This document shows, piece by piece, positions 1-5,969 of a stretch of DNA of 16,781 nucleotides. Position 1 is the first letter of the stretch; every line of letters begins with the position of its first letter. Under the pieces are notes generated by a model. That model had not been told where the DNA came from and ran no database searches. It was given only the letters and a program-made list of their open reading frames with translations. Source of the DNA: Pseudomonadota bacterium (GTDB lineage: Bacteria; Desulfobacterota; Desulfarculia; Desulfarculales; JAHJDS01). The DNA lies in NCBI GenBank assembly GCA_018812395.1, contig JAHJDS010000243.1, positions 1 to 16,781 of the forward strand, given 5' to 3'. The position numbers were made by a program, and so were the translations under genes.

Positions 1-1267
1 ACCGGAGGGCCTCCAACGCACGTGGGTGCCCGTACTGCCCCTCGGCCAGGGCCAGGGCCGCGCCGATGCTCAACACCTCTCCTTTGCCATGAACCGAGGC
101 CTTTTCGCTGATTATGTCATCGAGCCTGAGGGCCGTCTGGGCCAGGCCCCGCTTGCGAGCCACCTTGCCCAGGATCTCCAGGGCCAGGGGAAGATTCCCC
201 ACCCGGTCACAAATTTCCCGGGCCGCCAGTTCCTCGGCCTCGCTAATGCCACCTCGGTCTAGCTCGGCGTAACCCAAAAAGATGTCCAAGGCCTCGTTTT
301 CTAAAGGCAGGTCCATCTTCACGCGTGGCAGATCGACATCGGTCCGCCGGGTAGTGACCAGCAAGTGGCTTCCCGGCAGGTTTGCTTCGGTTGGGACGAC
401 TTGATCTTCCAGGTTATCCAGGATCAACAGCTTCAGCCCCGACCGTCCTCTGATCTCGGCTAGGACCATTTCTTGGACCTGCTTATCGTCCAGGCTGTCC
501 GGTATATCCCAGCCCAATTTCTGAGCCGCCTCTCTAAGGGCCTGGGCCAGGCCCAGGTCGATCTGAAGCCAGAAGACACCGCCCGGGTAATCAGCCACGT
601 GAGCATGAGCATACTCATTGGCCATGGCCGTCTTGCCGATCCCGCCCTGACCGCTGACTGCCGCGCCCAGCCCCTCCGCCGCCCGCTCGACGGTCTCTTG
701 CCCCACCGCCGCCCGCCCCTCTTGGCCCAGGGTGGCCGCTATCTTTTCGATCCATTCTTCATGATGCTGGAGCAGGGTATTCTTCATGCGGGGCAGATAG
801 ACCGGCGGCGGCCCTTGCGGTTTTTCTTCCGGAGTCTTATCAACAACGGAGTAACTATTTATGTCTCGATCAAACTTGTTGAAGGCCTGCGGCAATTCAC
901 CGAGCTTCGCGGAACCAACTTGGCGGAAACCGTCCAATAGTCTATGGCTGAACTCTCTTAATTCACCCTGTATTTTTGAAGGTGTCAGATAGGGCTCCAC
1001 CCCCTGAATGTCTGGATTGTCCGCATAAGCCGCCGCCGCCTCGAATAGCCTGTCGATCCTGGCTGATTTCCCTTCGGCCAGGTTAAAAATCTCCCGGCCG
1101 AAATCATCGCTCTTCTGACAGAGAAAAATAATTCTATCAAACGCGGAGAGAGTTTGATTGAAGACTGCATCAACCTGGTCATTGTATTTCTTGGTCTTTA
1201 GCTTTTCTTTTACTTCGGCAACGGCTTGGCCCAGAGCCACTTTGCCAATGATTTCGATAAATGACAT
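1..1267 (-). CDS. NB-ARC/STAND P-loop NTPase, C-terminus beyond left edge
   Basis: An uninterrupted minus-strand frame of 422 codons runs from an ATG at 1267 to the window edge. Residues 1-190 form a mostly helical N-terminal domain that I do not recognise. The NTPase follows: Walker A GQGGIGKT (206-213), Walker B-like LLILDNLED (280-288), a sensor-like HLLVTTRR (301-308) and the GLPL-type motif GNLPL (357-361). This motif order is typical of NB-ARC STAND proteins, which act as ligand-triggered oligomerising switches in signalling or antiphage defence. The sensor end (often TPR, WD40 or LRR repeats) would lie outside the window. An upstream in-frame ATG at 1309 is possible; 1267 was preferred because a purine-rich GTGGGG lies upstream at short range. 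It is outside the attL repeat, so it belongs to the flank. A role in defence is inference. Confidence 0.85.
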   Translation of the reverse strand, partial: MSFIEIIGKVALGQAVAEVKEKLKTKKYNDQVDAVFNQTLSAFDRIIFLCQKSDDFGREIFNLAEGKSARIDRLFEAAAAYADNPDIQGVEPYLTPSKIQGELREFSHRLLDGFRQVGSAKLGELPQAFNKFDRDINSYSVVDKTPEEKPQGPPPVYLPRMKNTLLQHHEEWIEKIAATLGQEGRAAVGQETVERAAEGLGAAVSGQGGIGKTAMANEYAHAHVADYPGGVFWLQIDLGLAQALREAAQKLGWDIPDSLDDKQVQEMVLAEIRGRSGLKLLILDNLEDQVVPTEANLPGSHLLVTTRRTDVDLPRVKMDLPLENEALDIFLGYAELDRGGISEAEELAAREICDRVGNLPLALEILGKVARKRGLAQTALRLDDIISEKASVHGKGEVLSIGAALALAEGQYGHPRALEALR

Positions 1268-1346
1268 TCGGGCCCCACTGTCTGAGAAACAGTTCAATCG
1301 CGGGGCCATGATACCAGATTGTTCCTTTGGGGGCATCCCCTAATTA

Positions 1347-1775
1347 TCAGGGCCGCCAGGTCGGCCACAGGAACAGGCCGGTCTCCTCGTCCGCCACCCG
1401 GTGGGGGCCGTCGCCCTTCAGTTCGAAGAGCATCGCCTCGAACACGAACACCCGGCAGCCGGGCAGGACGTGTCCGCCATGGGTTTGGCCGTCCTTGTCG
1501 GCGATGGTCATGTGGGCGTGGATCATGGGTCGGCCTTCCTTCAAGGAGACGTTGCCGGTCAGGTTGAGGACCTCCACGTCCTCCTCGAAAAGGAATTCCC
1601 GATAGCCCTTGGTCGCCCGGTCAAAGTAGCCGAGCACCGTCCGGCTGGTGACGCCCAGGCCGTTGATCACGGCGTGGGTGACGGCCTGGTCCCGACAATA
1701 CGCCGTCAGGGCCTCGATCAGATCGTCGCCTCGGGGCAGGCGAAACAGGTGGATTTTTTTCAGGTCAAGACTCAT
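1347..1775 (-). CDS. PPC domain (DUF296) protein
   Basis: The 142-aa product starts with MSLDLKKIHLFRLPRGDD and has the features of the PPC/DUF296 fold: an N-terminal 'phenotype' strand, the AVINGLGVTSRTVLGYFD segment, a GNVSLKEGRPMIHAHMTIAD strand pair and the HGGHVLPGCRVFVFEAML segment. Bacterial PPC proteins are small single-domain trimers; some are called predicted DNA-binding proteins, but the role of the bacterial ones is mostly unknown. The ATG at 1775 was chosen because GAGGA lies five bases upstream; the longer frame starting near 1805 has no such site. The length matches the usual 130-150 aa. It lies between the STAND gene and tRNA-Lys, outside the mobile element, and converges on the tRNA from the opposite strand direction. 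Confidence 0.85.
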   Translation of the reverse strand: MSLDLKKIHLFRLPRGDDLIEALTAYCRDQAVTHAVINGLGVTSRTVLGYFDRATKGYREFLFEEDVEVLNLTGNVSLKEGRPMIHAHMTIADKDGQTHGGHVLPGCRVFVFEAMLFELKGDGPHRVADEETGLFLWPTWRP

Positions 1776-1859
1776 GGTCTTCCTCGGGTGATGGGGCGTG
1801 ATCAACGCCTCATGTTATCCCGGTGGTGCGAAATGGGCAAGAAAGCCTGGGGGTAGGTC

Positions 1860-1888
1860 TTGACTTGGCCGGGGCGGCGTGTTATTAG
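1860..1888 (+). promoter_or_regulatory. Sigma70-like promoter of tRNA-Lys
   Basis: TTGACT (1860-1865), a 17-base spacer and TATTAG (1883-1888) precede the tRNA 5' end at 1900. This leaves about the expected distance for a start point just ahead of the mature tRNA. It lies outside the duplicated core, so only the left copy of the tRNA can be transcribed from it. Confidence 0.6.
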
Positions 1889-1899
1889 AAATCTTTCGC

Positions 1900-1975
1900 G
1901 GGCCGCTAGCTCAACTGGCAGAGCAACGGACTCTTAATCCGTAGGTTCGGGGTTCGATTCCCTGGCGGCTCACCA
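1900..1975 (+). tRNA. tRNA-Lys (CUU anticodon), CCA encoded
   Basis: A full cloverleaf can be drawn. The acceptor stem pairs GGGCCGC (1900-1906) with GCGGCTC (1965-1971). The anticodon arm is ACGGA-CTCTTAA-TCCGT with CUU at the anticodon positions, and the T arm is CGGGG-TTCGATT-CCCTG. Discriminator A1972 is followed by an encoded CCA. The 3' half, from the anticodon loop onward, is duplicated at 15927, so this gene is the integration target of the element to its right. The element copy restores the identical 3' half, so the tRNA stays functional. Confidence 0.97.
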
Positions 1976-3071
1976 AAGATTTCAGGGGGTTAGGCTCTTT
2001 AGCCTGCCCCTTTTTCTTTGATTTTTCCCCGACTGTGCTTGAAACTGTAGCGGTCTGGTCCTGAAAGTAGGTCTCGATCAGGGCCGAGGCCCGTTTCAGG
2101 TCGTCCCCGCTGACGATGTTGTAACGCTCAAAAACCGACCTCGTTTTGTGGCCCGAGATCATCATGGCCACCCGCTCAGGCACCCCCGCCCGGACCATGT
2201 TTCTGACCGCCGTCCGTCTCAGGTCGTGAAAGAGCTTGTCCTTGAGGCCGGCCGCCCGGCAAGCGTGGCGCCATGCCGGCCGAAACTCCCCGATGAACCG
2301 ACCGGCCTTGTGAAAGACCAGGGGGCTCCCCAGGTGGCGGTTGACGAACTGCTCCCGGATGATGGCCTTGAGTTCGTCGTCCAGGTAGATGATCCGTCCT
2401 TCGCCGCTCTTGGTCTCGCCGGCCTCGAGCCGGACGGTCCCCTGGTCGAGATCCACCGCGGACCACTTGAGGTTGAAGATCTCACCCCGGCGCCACCCGA
2501 CCTTGTAAGCGAAGGTCGCCGGCCCCCGAAGTTCGGGCGGTAGGTTGGCCCGCAAGGCCAGGAATTCGTCCGCCTCGAAAAAGCCCTTTCGGATGTTGTC
2601 CTCTTTGAGCATCGGGATGTAAGGCACCTGGCCCACCTTGGGCGGGGTGCTCTTGCCGGCCAAGTTGAACATCCGTTTCAGGGCGGACAACTCCCGGTTG
2701 ATGGTCCCGTGGGCCGCGCCCCCTTCGAGCCGAAGGGCGGTATACTCCCGGACCTTGGCGGTGGTGATGTCCACCACCCGGAGGCCGCCAAAGAAAGGCG
2801 CCAGGTGTAGGCTGACCCGGACGGTCGTGTTGTGAACGTCTTTCTTGCCGCTGGTCCGGTAGTCGGTCAGGTAATCGGCGGCCAGTTCGTCAAACCGCAC
2901 TCGGTCGAAATAGACGCCCGGGAGCTTGCCCTCGGCAATCTCGCCCTCACGCCTTTTCAGGAGCCGCTTGGCGTCGGCTTCTTTGACGCTCCTGGTGGAC
3001 TCCCGGAATGGCCGGCCGTCCTTGTAATACTGAACCCACCAGACCGCGCCGCGTTTGTAAATGCTTCCCAT
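1911..3071 (-). CDS. int: Tyrosine recombinase integrase for the tRNA-Lys site
   Basis: The 386-aa protein has an N-terminal strand-rich arm-binding part (MGSIYKRGAVWWVQYYKDGR), a SAM-like core-binding domain at about 60-140 and a C-terminal catalytic domain. Visible catalytic residues are Arg194 or Arg195 (GWRRGEI), Lys221, H282xxR285 (HDLRR), His308 (SGHKT) and Tyr317 (ERYNI). It catalyses integration and excision between attP and the tRNA. The ATG at 3071 has GAGGA seven bases upstream. The last ~21 codons are read antisense through the tRNA and the stop (1911-1913) lies inside the tRNA D arm, so residues 381-386 (VRCSAS) come from host DNA. It is the last gene of the element's long minus-strand cluster, in the usual place next to attL. 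Confidence 0.96.
   Translation of the reverse strand: MGSIYKRGAVWWVQYYKDGRPFRESTRSVKEADAKRLLKRREGEIAEGKLPGVYFDRVRFDELAADYLTDYRTSGKKDVHNTTVRVSLHLAPFFGGLRVVDITTAKVREYTALRLEGGAAHGTINRELSALKRMFNLAGKSTPPKVGQVPYIPMLKEDNIRKGFFEADEFLALRANLPPELRGPATFAYKVGWRRGEIFNLKWSAVDLDQGTVRLEAGETKSGEGRIIYLDDELKAIIREQFVNRHLGSPLVFHKAGRFIGEFRPAWRHACRAAGLKDKLFHDLRRTAVRNMVRAGVPERVAMMISGHKTRSVFERYNIVSGDDLKRASALIETYFQDQTATVSSTVGEKSKKKGQAKEPNPLKSLVSRQGIEPRTYGLRVRCSAS
1931..1977. repeat. attL core (47-bp direct repeat, left copy)
   Basis: Positions 1931-1977 are identical over 47 bp to 15927-15973. The repeat starts in the anticodon loop of tRNA-Lys and ends just after the CCA. The flanking bases differ (A versus T on the left, G versus A on the right), so the edges are sharp. 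This is the classical signature of tyrosine-integrase insertion into the 3' half of a tRNA gene. Confidence 0.95.
1986..2015 (+). terminator. Element-borne terminator behind tRNA-Lys
   Basis: A hairpin with arms 1986-1996 and 2001-2010 (AGGCT/AGCCT at the tip with loop CTTT, then GGGG/CCCC with one bulged T) is followed by TTTTT. It terminates the plus-strand tRNA transcript. It lies inside the element, so the element supplies a replacement for the terminator it displaced, now at 15983. It also overlaps the 3' end of the integrase gene on the other strand. Confidence 0.7.
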
Positions 3072-3127
3072 TGTGGTCCTCGGTTGAGTCTCCTAAATGC
3101 CGTTGTCGGCCCCATTGAAGGCGGTGC

Positions 3128-3361
3128 TCACGCCGCCTTTTCCTTGGTCTCGGGCTCGCCCATGAGGGCGAACAGCAGCCCGATGCACAGAAGATTATCC
3201 TCGATCCAGTCCGCGGGGTCTTTCTGCATCGGCTTGAAGTCGCCGCATTTCATGCAGGAGAAGCCCGGCCAGCCGCGGGCGATGGCCTGGTCAAGGCATT
3301 GGTCGTACTGGCGGCACAAGAAGCGCCGCCGTCGGTTACCTTTCCACCTCTTGGGGCTCAT
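3128..3361 (-). CDS. Small Cys-rich zinc-ribbon-like protein
   Basis: The 77-aa product (MSPKRWKGNRRRRFLCRQYD...) has Cys16 and Cys22 in an N-terminal C-x5-C and Cys36 and Cys39 in FSCMKCG, a likely zinc site, after a very basic start. The last third is acidic and hydrophobic. I recognise the layout as one seen in small genes of phage-related islands but can give no function; nucleic-acid binding is a reasonable guess. The ATG at 3361 was chosen for the AGAGG just upstream; the in-frame extension to 3400 is Pro/Ala/Arg-rich and lies over a hairpin. It lies 56 bp before the integrase. Confidence 0.7.
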   Translation of the reverse strand: MSPKRWKGNRRRRFLCRQYDQCLDQAIARGWPGFSCMKCGDFKPMQKDPADWIEDNLLCIGLLFALMGEPETKEKAA

Positions 3362-3382
3362 CGCACCTCTTGGCGGGCGGGC

Positions 3383-3398
3383 GGGGGCTTTCGCCCCC
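3383..3398 (-). other. Intercistronic hairpin with GNRA loop
   Basis: On the minus strand GGGGGC-GAAA-GCCCCC forms a six-pair all-GC stem with a GAAA tetraloop. It lies in the 146-bp gap between the zincin gene and the small Cys-rich gene, about 20 bases before the latter's start codon. No T-tract follows, so it is not an intrinsic terminator. It could protect or separate the mRNA segments. No other gene or motif is apparent in the gap. Confidence 0.45.
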
Positions 3399-3507
3399 AC
3401 CGCGCCTCAAATGGGTATGTTTGGCCGATACTTCCCCCGCCTCGGACCCGGGCGGTCATTGGGGGATAAAGGGAATCTCAACGCCCCCGGGCATCCCCCG
3501 CGTTAAC

Positions 3508-4299
3508 TCAGGCGGCCTCGAGGGGCCACTCGTAATCATCGGCCCGGCCCGGCCCCGCGGCCAGACCCATCAGCACCGGCACCGCCGCCCCGCCCTGGGG
3601 CATTTCGGGTTGGGTCCAGGGGGTGCCGCGTTTAATGTGCCGGTCCGGGACCATGTACCCCGGGGCGGACGAAAGGGGCCTCGGGTTCGTGTCCGGCCCG
3701 CCGAACAGTTCCGGGTGGGCCGCCTCGAAGTCGTTCATCTCGGCCAGGCCGGGGAAGTCCGCCCGCTGGCCCTCTTTGACCGGGATCTCCTGACCCGGCA
3801 TGGCCACCCCCCAGGCGTACCGGTCGGCCCGGACCTCGGTCAGGAAATAGGCCAGCCAGCCCTTTCGGGTTCCGGGGTGACAGCCGTGGTCGACGTAGGC
3901 CAGGAGCATATCCGGGCCCTTGACGAAATGACCGATCTCGTGCCAGACCAGGAAGTCAAAGACCACCTCGGCCGGGATGGCCGAGTAGTCCAGTTCGGGG
4001 CGGGGGGTGGCCCAAAACTTGGCCAGGTTGACCTTGTTCGCCAGGAGCAACCCCCGCTTTTCCCGCTTACAGCCCCGGCCGGTGGTCCGCCGGGCGTCGA
4101 TGTAATGGTCCAGGCTCATGCCCGGCAGGACCGCGAAGTTGGGCCCCAGCTCTTCCGGCTCGGCCATGTGAATGGTCAGGCCGGCCTTGGCCCGGGCCGC
4201 CGCGTCCAGGCGGATGAACGTCTCCCGGTCGAGGGTGATGGTTTCCGCCTCCCGCTCTTTCTTTTTACGGTGGTCTTCAAGTAAGATTGCCTTAGCCAT
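3508..4299 (-). CDS. Putative HExxH zinc metallopeptidase
   Basis: The 263-aa product contains HEIGH (residues 120-124, in DFLVWHEIGHFVKG) and, 31 residues later, ExxAD in TEVRADRYAW (155-159). Together they give the two His and the third acidic ligand of a gluzincin-like site. The spacing and the VRAD(R/x)YA signature recall ImmA/IrrE-type (COG2856) peptidases, some of which cleave phage or ICE repressors, but the long C-terminal part (170-263, Pro/Gly-rich) is unlike them, so the assignment is only to the fold. There is no signal peptide; the N-terminus is charged, so it is probably cytoplasmic. The ATG at 4299 follows GGGAGG at five bases. It lies between the second recombinase and the Cys-rich gene. 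Confidence 0.65.
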   Translation of the reverse strand: MAKAILLEDHRKKKEREAETITLDRETFIRLDAAARAKAGLTIHMAEPEELGPNFAVLPGMSLDHYIDARRTTGRGCKREKRGLLLANKVNLAKFWATPRPELDYSAIPAEVVFDFLVWHEIGHFVKGPDMLLAYVDHGCHPGTRKGWLAYFLTEVRADRYAWGVAMPGQEIPVKEGQRADFPGLAEMNDFEAAHPELFGGPDTNPRPLSSAPGYMVPDRHIKRGTPWTQPEMPQGGAAVPVLMGLAAGPGRADDYEWPLEAA

Positions 4300-4338
4300 G
4301 ATTCCCTCCCAATTAGGGGGTTGTGGTCAGGCCCGCGT

Positions 4339-4358
4339 CCGGGTGTCCTACCACCCGG
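4339..4358 (-). other. Intercistronic hairpin
   Basis: CCGGGTG (4339-4345) and CACCCGG (4352-4358) form a perfect seven-pair stem with a six-base loop in the 104-bp gap between the recombinase stop and the zincin start. There is no T-tract after it on either strand. It may stabilise processed mRNA ends or weakly insulate the two genes. The gap holds nothing else I can name. Confidence 0.4.
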
Positions 4359-4403
4359 CCGGGCCGCCTCTTTGGTTGATACCGACAATGCATCTTGCCG
4401 GCC

Positions 4404-5354
4404 TCATACACTCGCCGCGACCAGCCGCGCCGCCTTGGCGCCGGCATTGGTCCGGTTGTCATCATACCTCATCGTCGTGCTGGCGTTGGCGTGGCGCCCG
4501 AAGGCCTGGGCACCCCGCAGATCGCCGCCGCTCAGGTCCAGGTAGGCCGTGATGGCCGAATGTCTCAGGCCATGGGGGCGCACCCGGACGCCGATCATGC
4601 CGCCCCAGGTAGCCACCACCCGGTAGAGGCCGCGTCCGGTCAGCCGGCCGTCACCCTTGCGGGCCCGGTCCATGTTGGTGAACAGCGGCCCCGGCTCCTG
4701 GCCCCGGACCTCGACCCAGGCGGTCAAGACGGCCTTGGTCTCGGCCGGGAGTTCGAGGGCTTCCCGCTCGTGGCGGCCCTTGCCCAGGATGGCCACCGTT
4801 CCGGCCTCGAGGTCCAGGTCGGCCAGGTCGAGCCCGGTGGCCTCACTCCGCCTCAGCCCCAGGTCATAGAGAAGCCGAAGCAAGGCGTAGTCCCGGACGC
4901 CCTTGGAGTCGGTCCGCCGCCGCACCGCGTCCAGCATCCGGGTCACGTTCGCCCGGCCGGGGCCTTTGGTGTCCCGGTAGCTCTTGTGCTTCACGTTTTC
5001 AACGTCCAGGGCCCAGGTGATACGCCCCAGGGTCCGGGCCAGCTTGACCAGGGACCGCAAGGCGGTCAGCCGGTGGTTGAGGGTGGCCGGGGCCAGTTCG
5101 CCTTTCTGCATCCGCTCCACCATGCCGTTCTTGTAGGCCAGGGCCAAGCGGTTGGCCCCGCCGTGGCCGTGGCCCAGGAGTAGGCCGGCGGCCTGGTCGA
5201 TGGTGGCGACCCCCAGGTAGGCGGCGAAGTTTTCCAGGTCAGCACGGTAGGCGCGGATGGTCCGCTCAGATCGTCCAGAGAGGAAAGCGTGAATCAGGTC
5301 GTCGTCGCCAAGTTCGGGGACGCCGGGGGTGGGGTGGTAGGTGATAAGGTCCAT
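4404..5354 (-). CDS. Second tyrosine recombinase, XerC/D-like
   Basis: The 316-aa protein has a SAM-like N-terminal core-binding domain (about 18-110, SERTIRAYRADLENFAAYLG) and a complete catalytic domain: Arg168 (LGLRRSE), Lys192 (GKGRHERE), H261xxR264 (HGLRHS), His288 (FGRHAN) and Tyr297 (MRYDDN). All six key residues are present. The layout is that of Xer-type resolvases rather than arm-binding phage integrases like the one at 1911. A role in resolving multimers of the replicating element, or in a second integration or inversion event, is inference. The ATG at 5354 follows GGAGGG at five bases; the longer in-frame reading from 5441 overlaps a leader hairpin and lacks a good ribosome site. 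It appears to have its own promoter upstream. Confidence 0.9.
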   Translation of the reverse strand: MDLITYHPTPGVPELGDDDLIHAFLSGRSERTIRAYRADLENFAAYLGVATIDQAAGLLLGHGHGGANRLALAYKNGMVERMQKGELAPATLNHRLTALRSLVKLARTLGRITWALDVENVKHKSYRDTKGPGRANVTRMLDAVRRRTDSKGVRDYALLRLLYDLGLRRSEATGLDLADLDLEAGTVAILGKGRHEREALELPAETKAVLTAWVEVRGQEPGPLFTNMDRARKGDGRLTGRGLYRVVATWGGMIGVRVRPHGLRHSAITAYLDLSGGDLRGAQAFGRHANASTTMRYDDNRTNAGAKAARLVAASV

Positions 5355-5511
5355 GATGTCCCTCCAAACAGAAAAAGCGGACGTGTGTATAGGCCTGCAA
5401 GCAAGCCCCCGGGGCCTCGCGGTAACCCGGCACGTCCGCAAATTCAGTCTGTAGGCACAAATTTAGGCCCATAACGGTGGCCCTCCCGGCTTGCAGTTCA
5501 TACACTGTCAT
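5266..5511 (-). CDS. Possible leader ORF overlapping the recombinase start
   Basis: An 81-codon frame (MTVYELQAGRATVMGLN...) begins at 5511, after GGAGGTGG, one of the best ribosome sites in the window. It overlaps the first 89 bases of the recombinase gene in another frame. A second in-frame ATG at 5469 also follows a GGGAGGG. The protein has no recognisable domain and a Pro/Arg-rich tail. Its start codon touches the -10 of the promoter at 5510-5537, so it would be read mainly from upstream transcripts. It could couple translation into the recombinase or be fortuitous. Confidence 0.3.
   Translation of the reverse strand: MTVYELQAGRATVMGLNLCLQTEFADVPGYREAPGACLQAYTHVRFFCLEGHHGPYHLPPHPRRPRTWRRRPDSRFPLWTI
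5372..5439 (-). promoter_or_regulatory. Attenuator-like inverted repeat in recombinase leader
   Basis: Arms 5431-5439 and 5377-5385 are a perfect 9-bp inverted repeat (GCGGACGTG/CACGTCCGC on the minus strand). The second arm is followed directly by TTTTT (5376-5372), 17 bases before the recombinase ATG. The 45-base loop is GC-rich and can form further pairs. The arrangement resembles a terminator that could control entry into the recombinase gene. The loop is far too long for a normal Xer core site. Confidence 0.4.
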
Positions 5512-5537
5512 TCTACCACCTCCACCATGCTTGTCAA
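5510..5537 (-). promoter_or_regulatory. Internal sigma70-like promoter with palindromic operator
   Basis: On the minus strand TTGACA (5537-5532), a 16-base spacer and TAGAAT (5515-5510) form a near-consensus promoter (6/6 and 5/6) directed at the second recombinase. An 11-bp palindrome, GCTTGTCAAGC (5529-5539), covers the -35 box, so a bound dimer could block it. This is the best promoter I see inside the element on that strand. Confidence 0.55.
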
Positions 5538-5552
5538 GCTAAAAACGCCCCC

Positions 5553-5825
5553 TCAAGCCGCTTCCCCGTGCCCGCCGCCCACCTCGGCCGGGTCAACATT
5601 GGGCGCTGCCTGGGGCGGAATAATAGCCGCCTCGGCCAGGCGCCCCACCCCCAGCCGGTAGAGGAACAGGCTACACCTGGGAGACGTGCAGTCGGCCACC
5701 TGATACTTTGACCCCATGCACTCGGCACAATGGGCCTTGATGGCGCCCCACAAGACGCCCTTGGTCGGGGTCCCGAACCTGGTCACCTTCGGGTTGCCCT
5801 TTTTGGTGGTCTTGGTCCAGTCCAT
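5553..5825 (-). CDS. Small four-Cys (CxxC...C-x4-C) phage-type protein
   Basis: The 90-aa protein has Cys33 and Cys36 (AHCAECMG) and Cys46 and Cys51 (ADCTSPRCSLFLYRLG), a probable single zinc site ending in the L-x-x-Y-R-x-G motif. This signature is familiar from small genes scattered through phage genomes, where its function is unknown; nucleic-acid binding is plausible. The ATG at 5825 follows AGAGGT at five bases. The C-terminal 30 residues are Ala/Pro-rich and look disordered. The 144-bp gap upstream, to the end of the TOPRIM gene, contains no gene I would support. Confidence 0.75.
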   Translation of the reverse strand: MDWTKTTKKGNPKVTRFGTPTKGVLWGAIKAHCAECMGSKYQVADCTSPRCSLFLYRLGVGRLAEAAIIPPQAAPNVDPAEVGGGHGEAA

Positions 5826-5969
5826 TTTTCACCTCTGCGAAAGGCGCAACGGCCTTAGAATTTCTGAGGCGGGTCTTTTCCGCTGCCCGCTTGTCGGGAC
5901 ACCCGGGTTTTAGATCGCCGCTCCTGGGGGCGCTCCGTGGCCCGGCGGTTGAATCGCCCCGGTTGCCCC

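Noticed and set aside
473..940. Plus-strand ORF of 155 codons
   Set aside because: It lies opposite the NB-ARC frame, which has exact motif order and continuous coding sense; the plus-strand product has no recognisable features.
3370..4284. Long plus-strand ORF of 304 codons
   Set aside because: It is the antisense of the zincin gene, Gly/Pro/Arg-rich with no domain; a shadow produced by the high GC content.
5377..5439. Xer/dif-type recombination site for the second recombinase
   Set aside because: The inverted arms are 45 bases apart, whereas tyrosine recombinase core sites have a 6-8 base centre; the T5 behind the arm fits an attenuator better.
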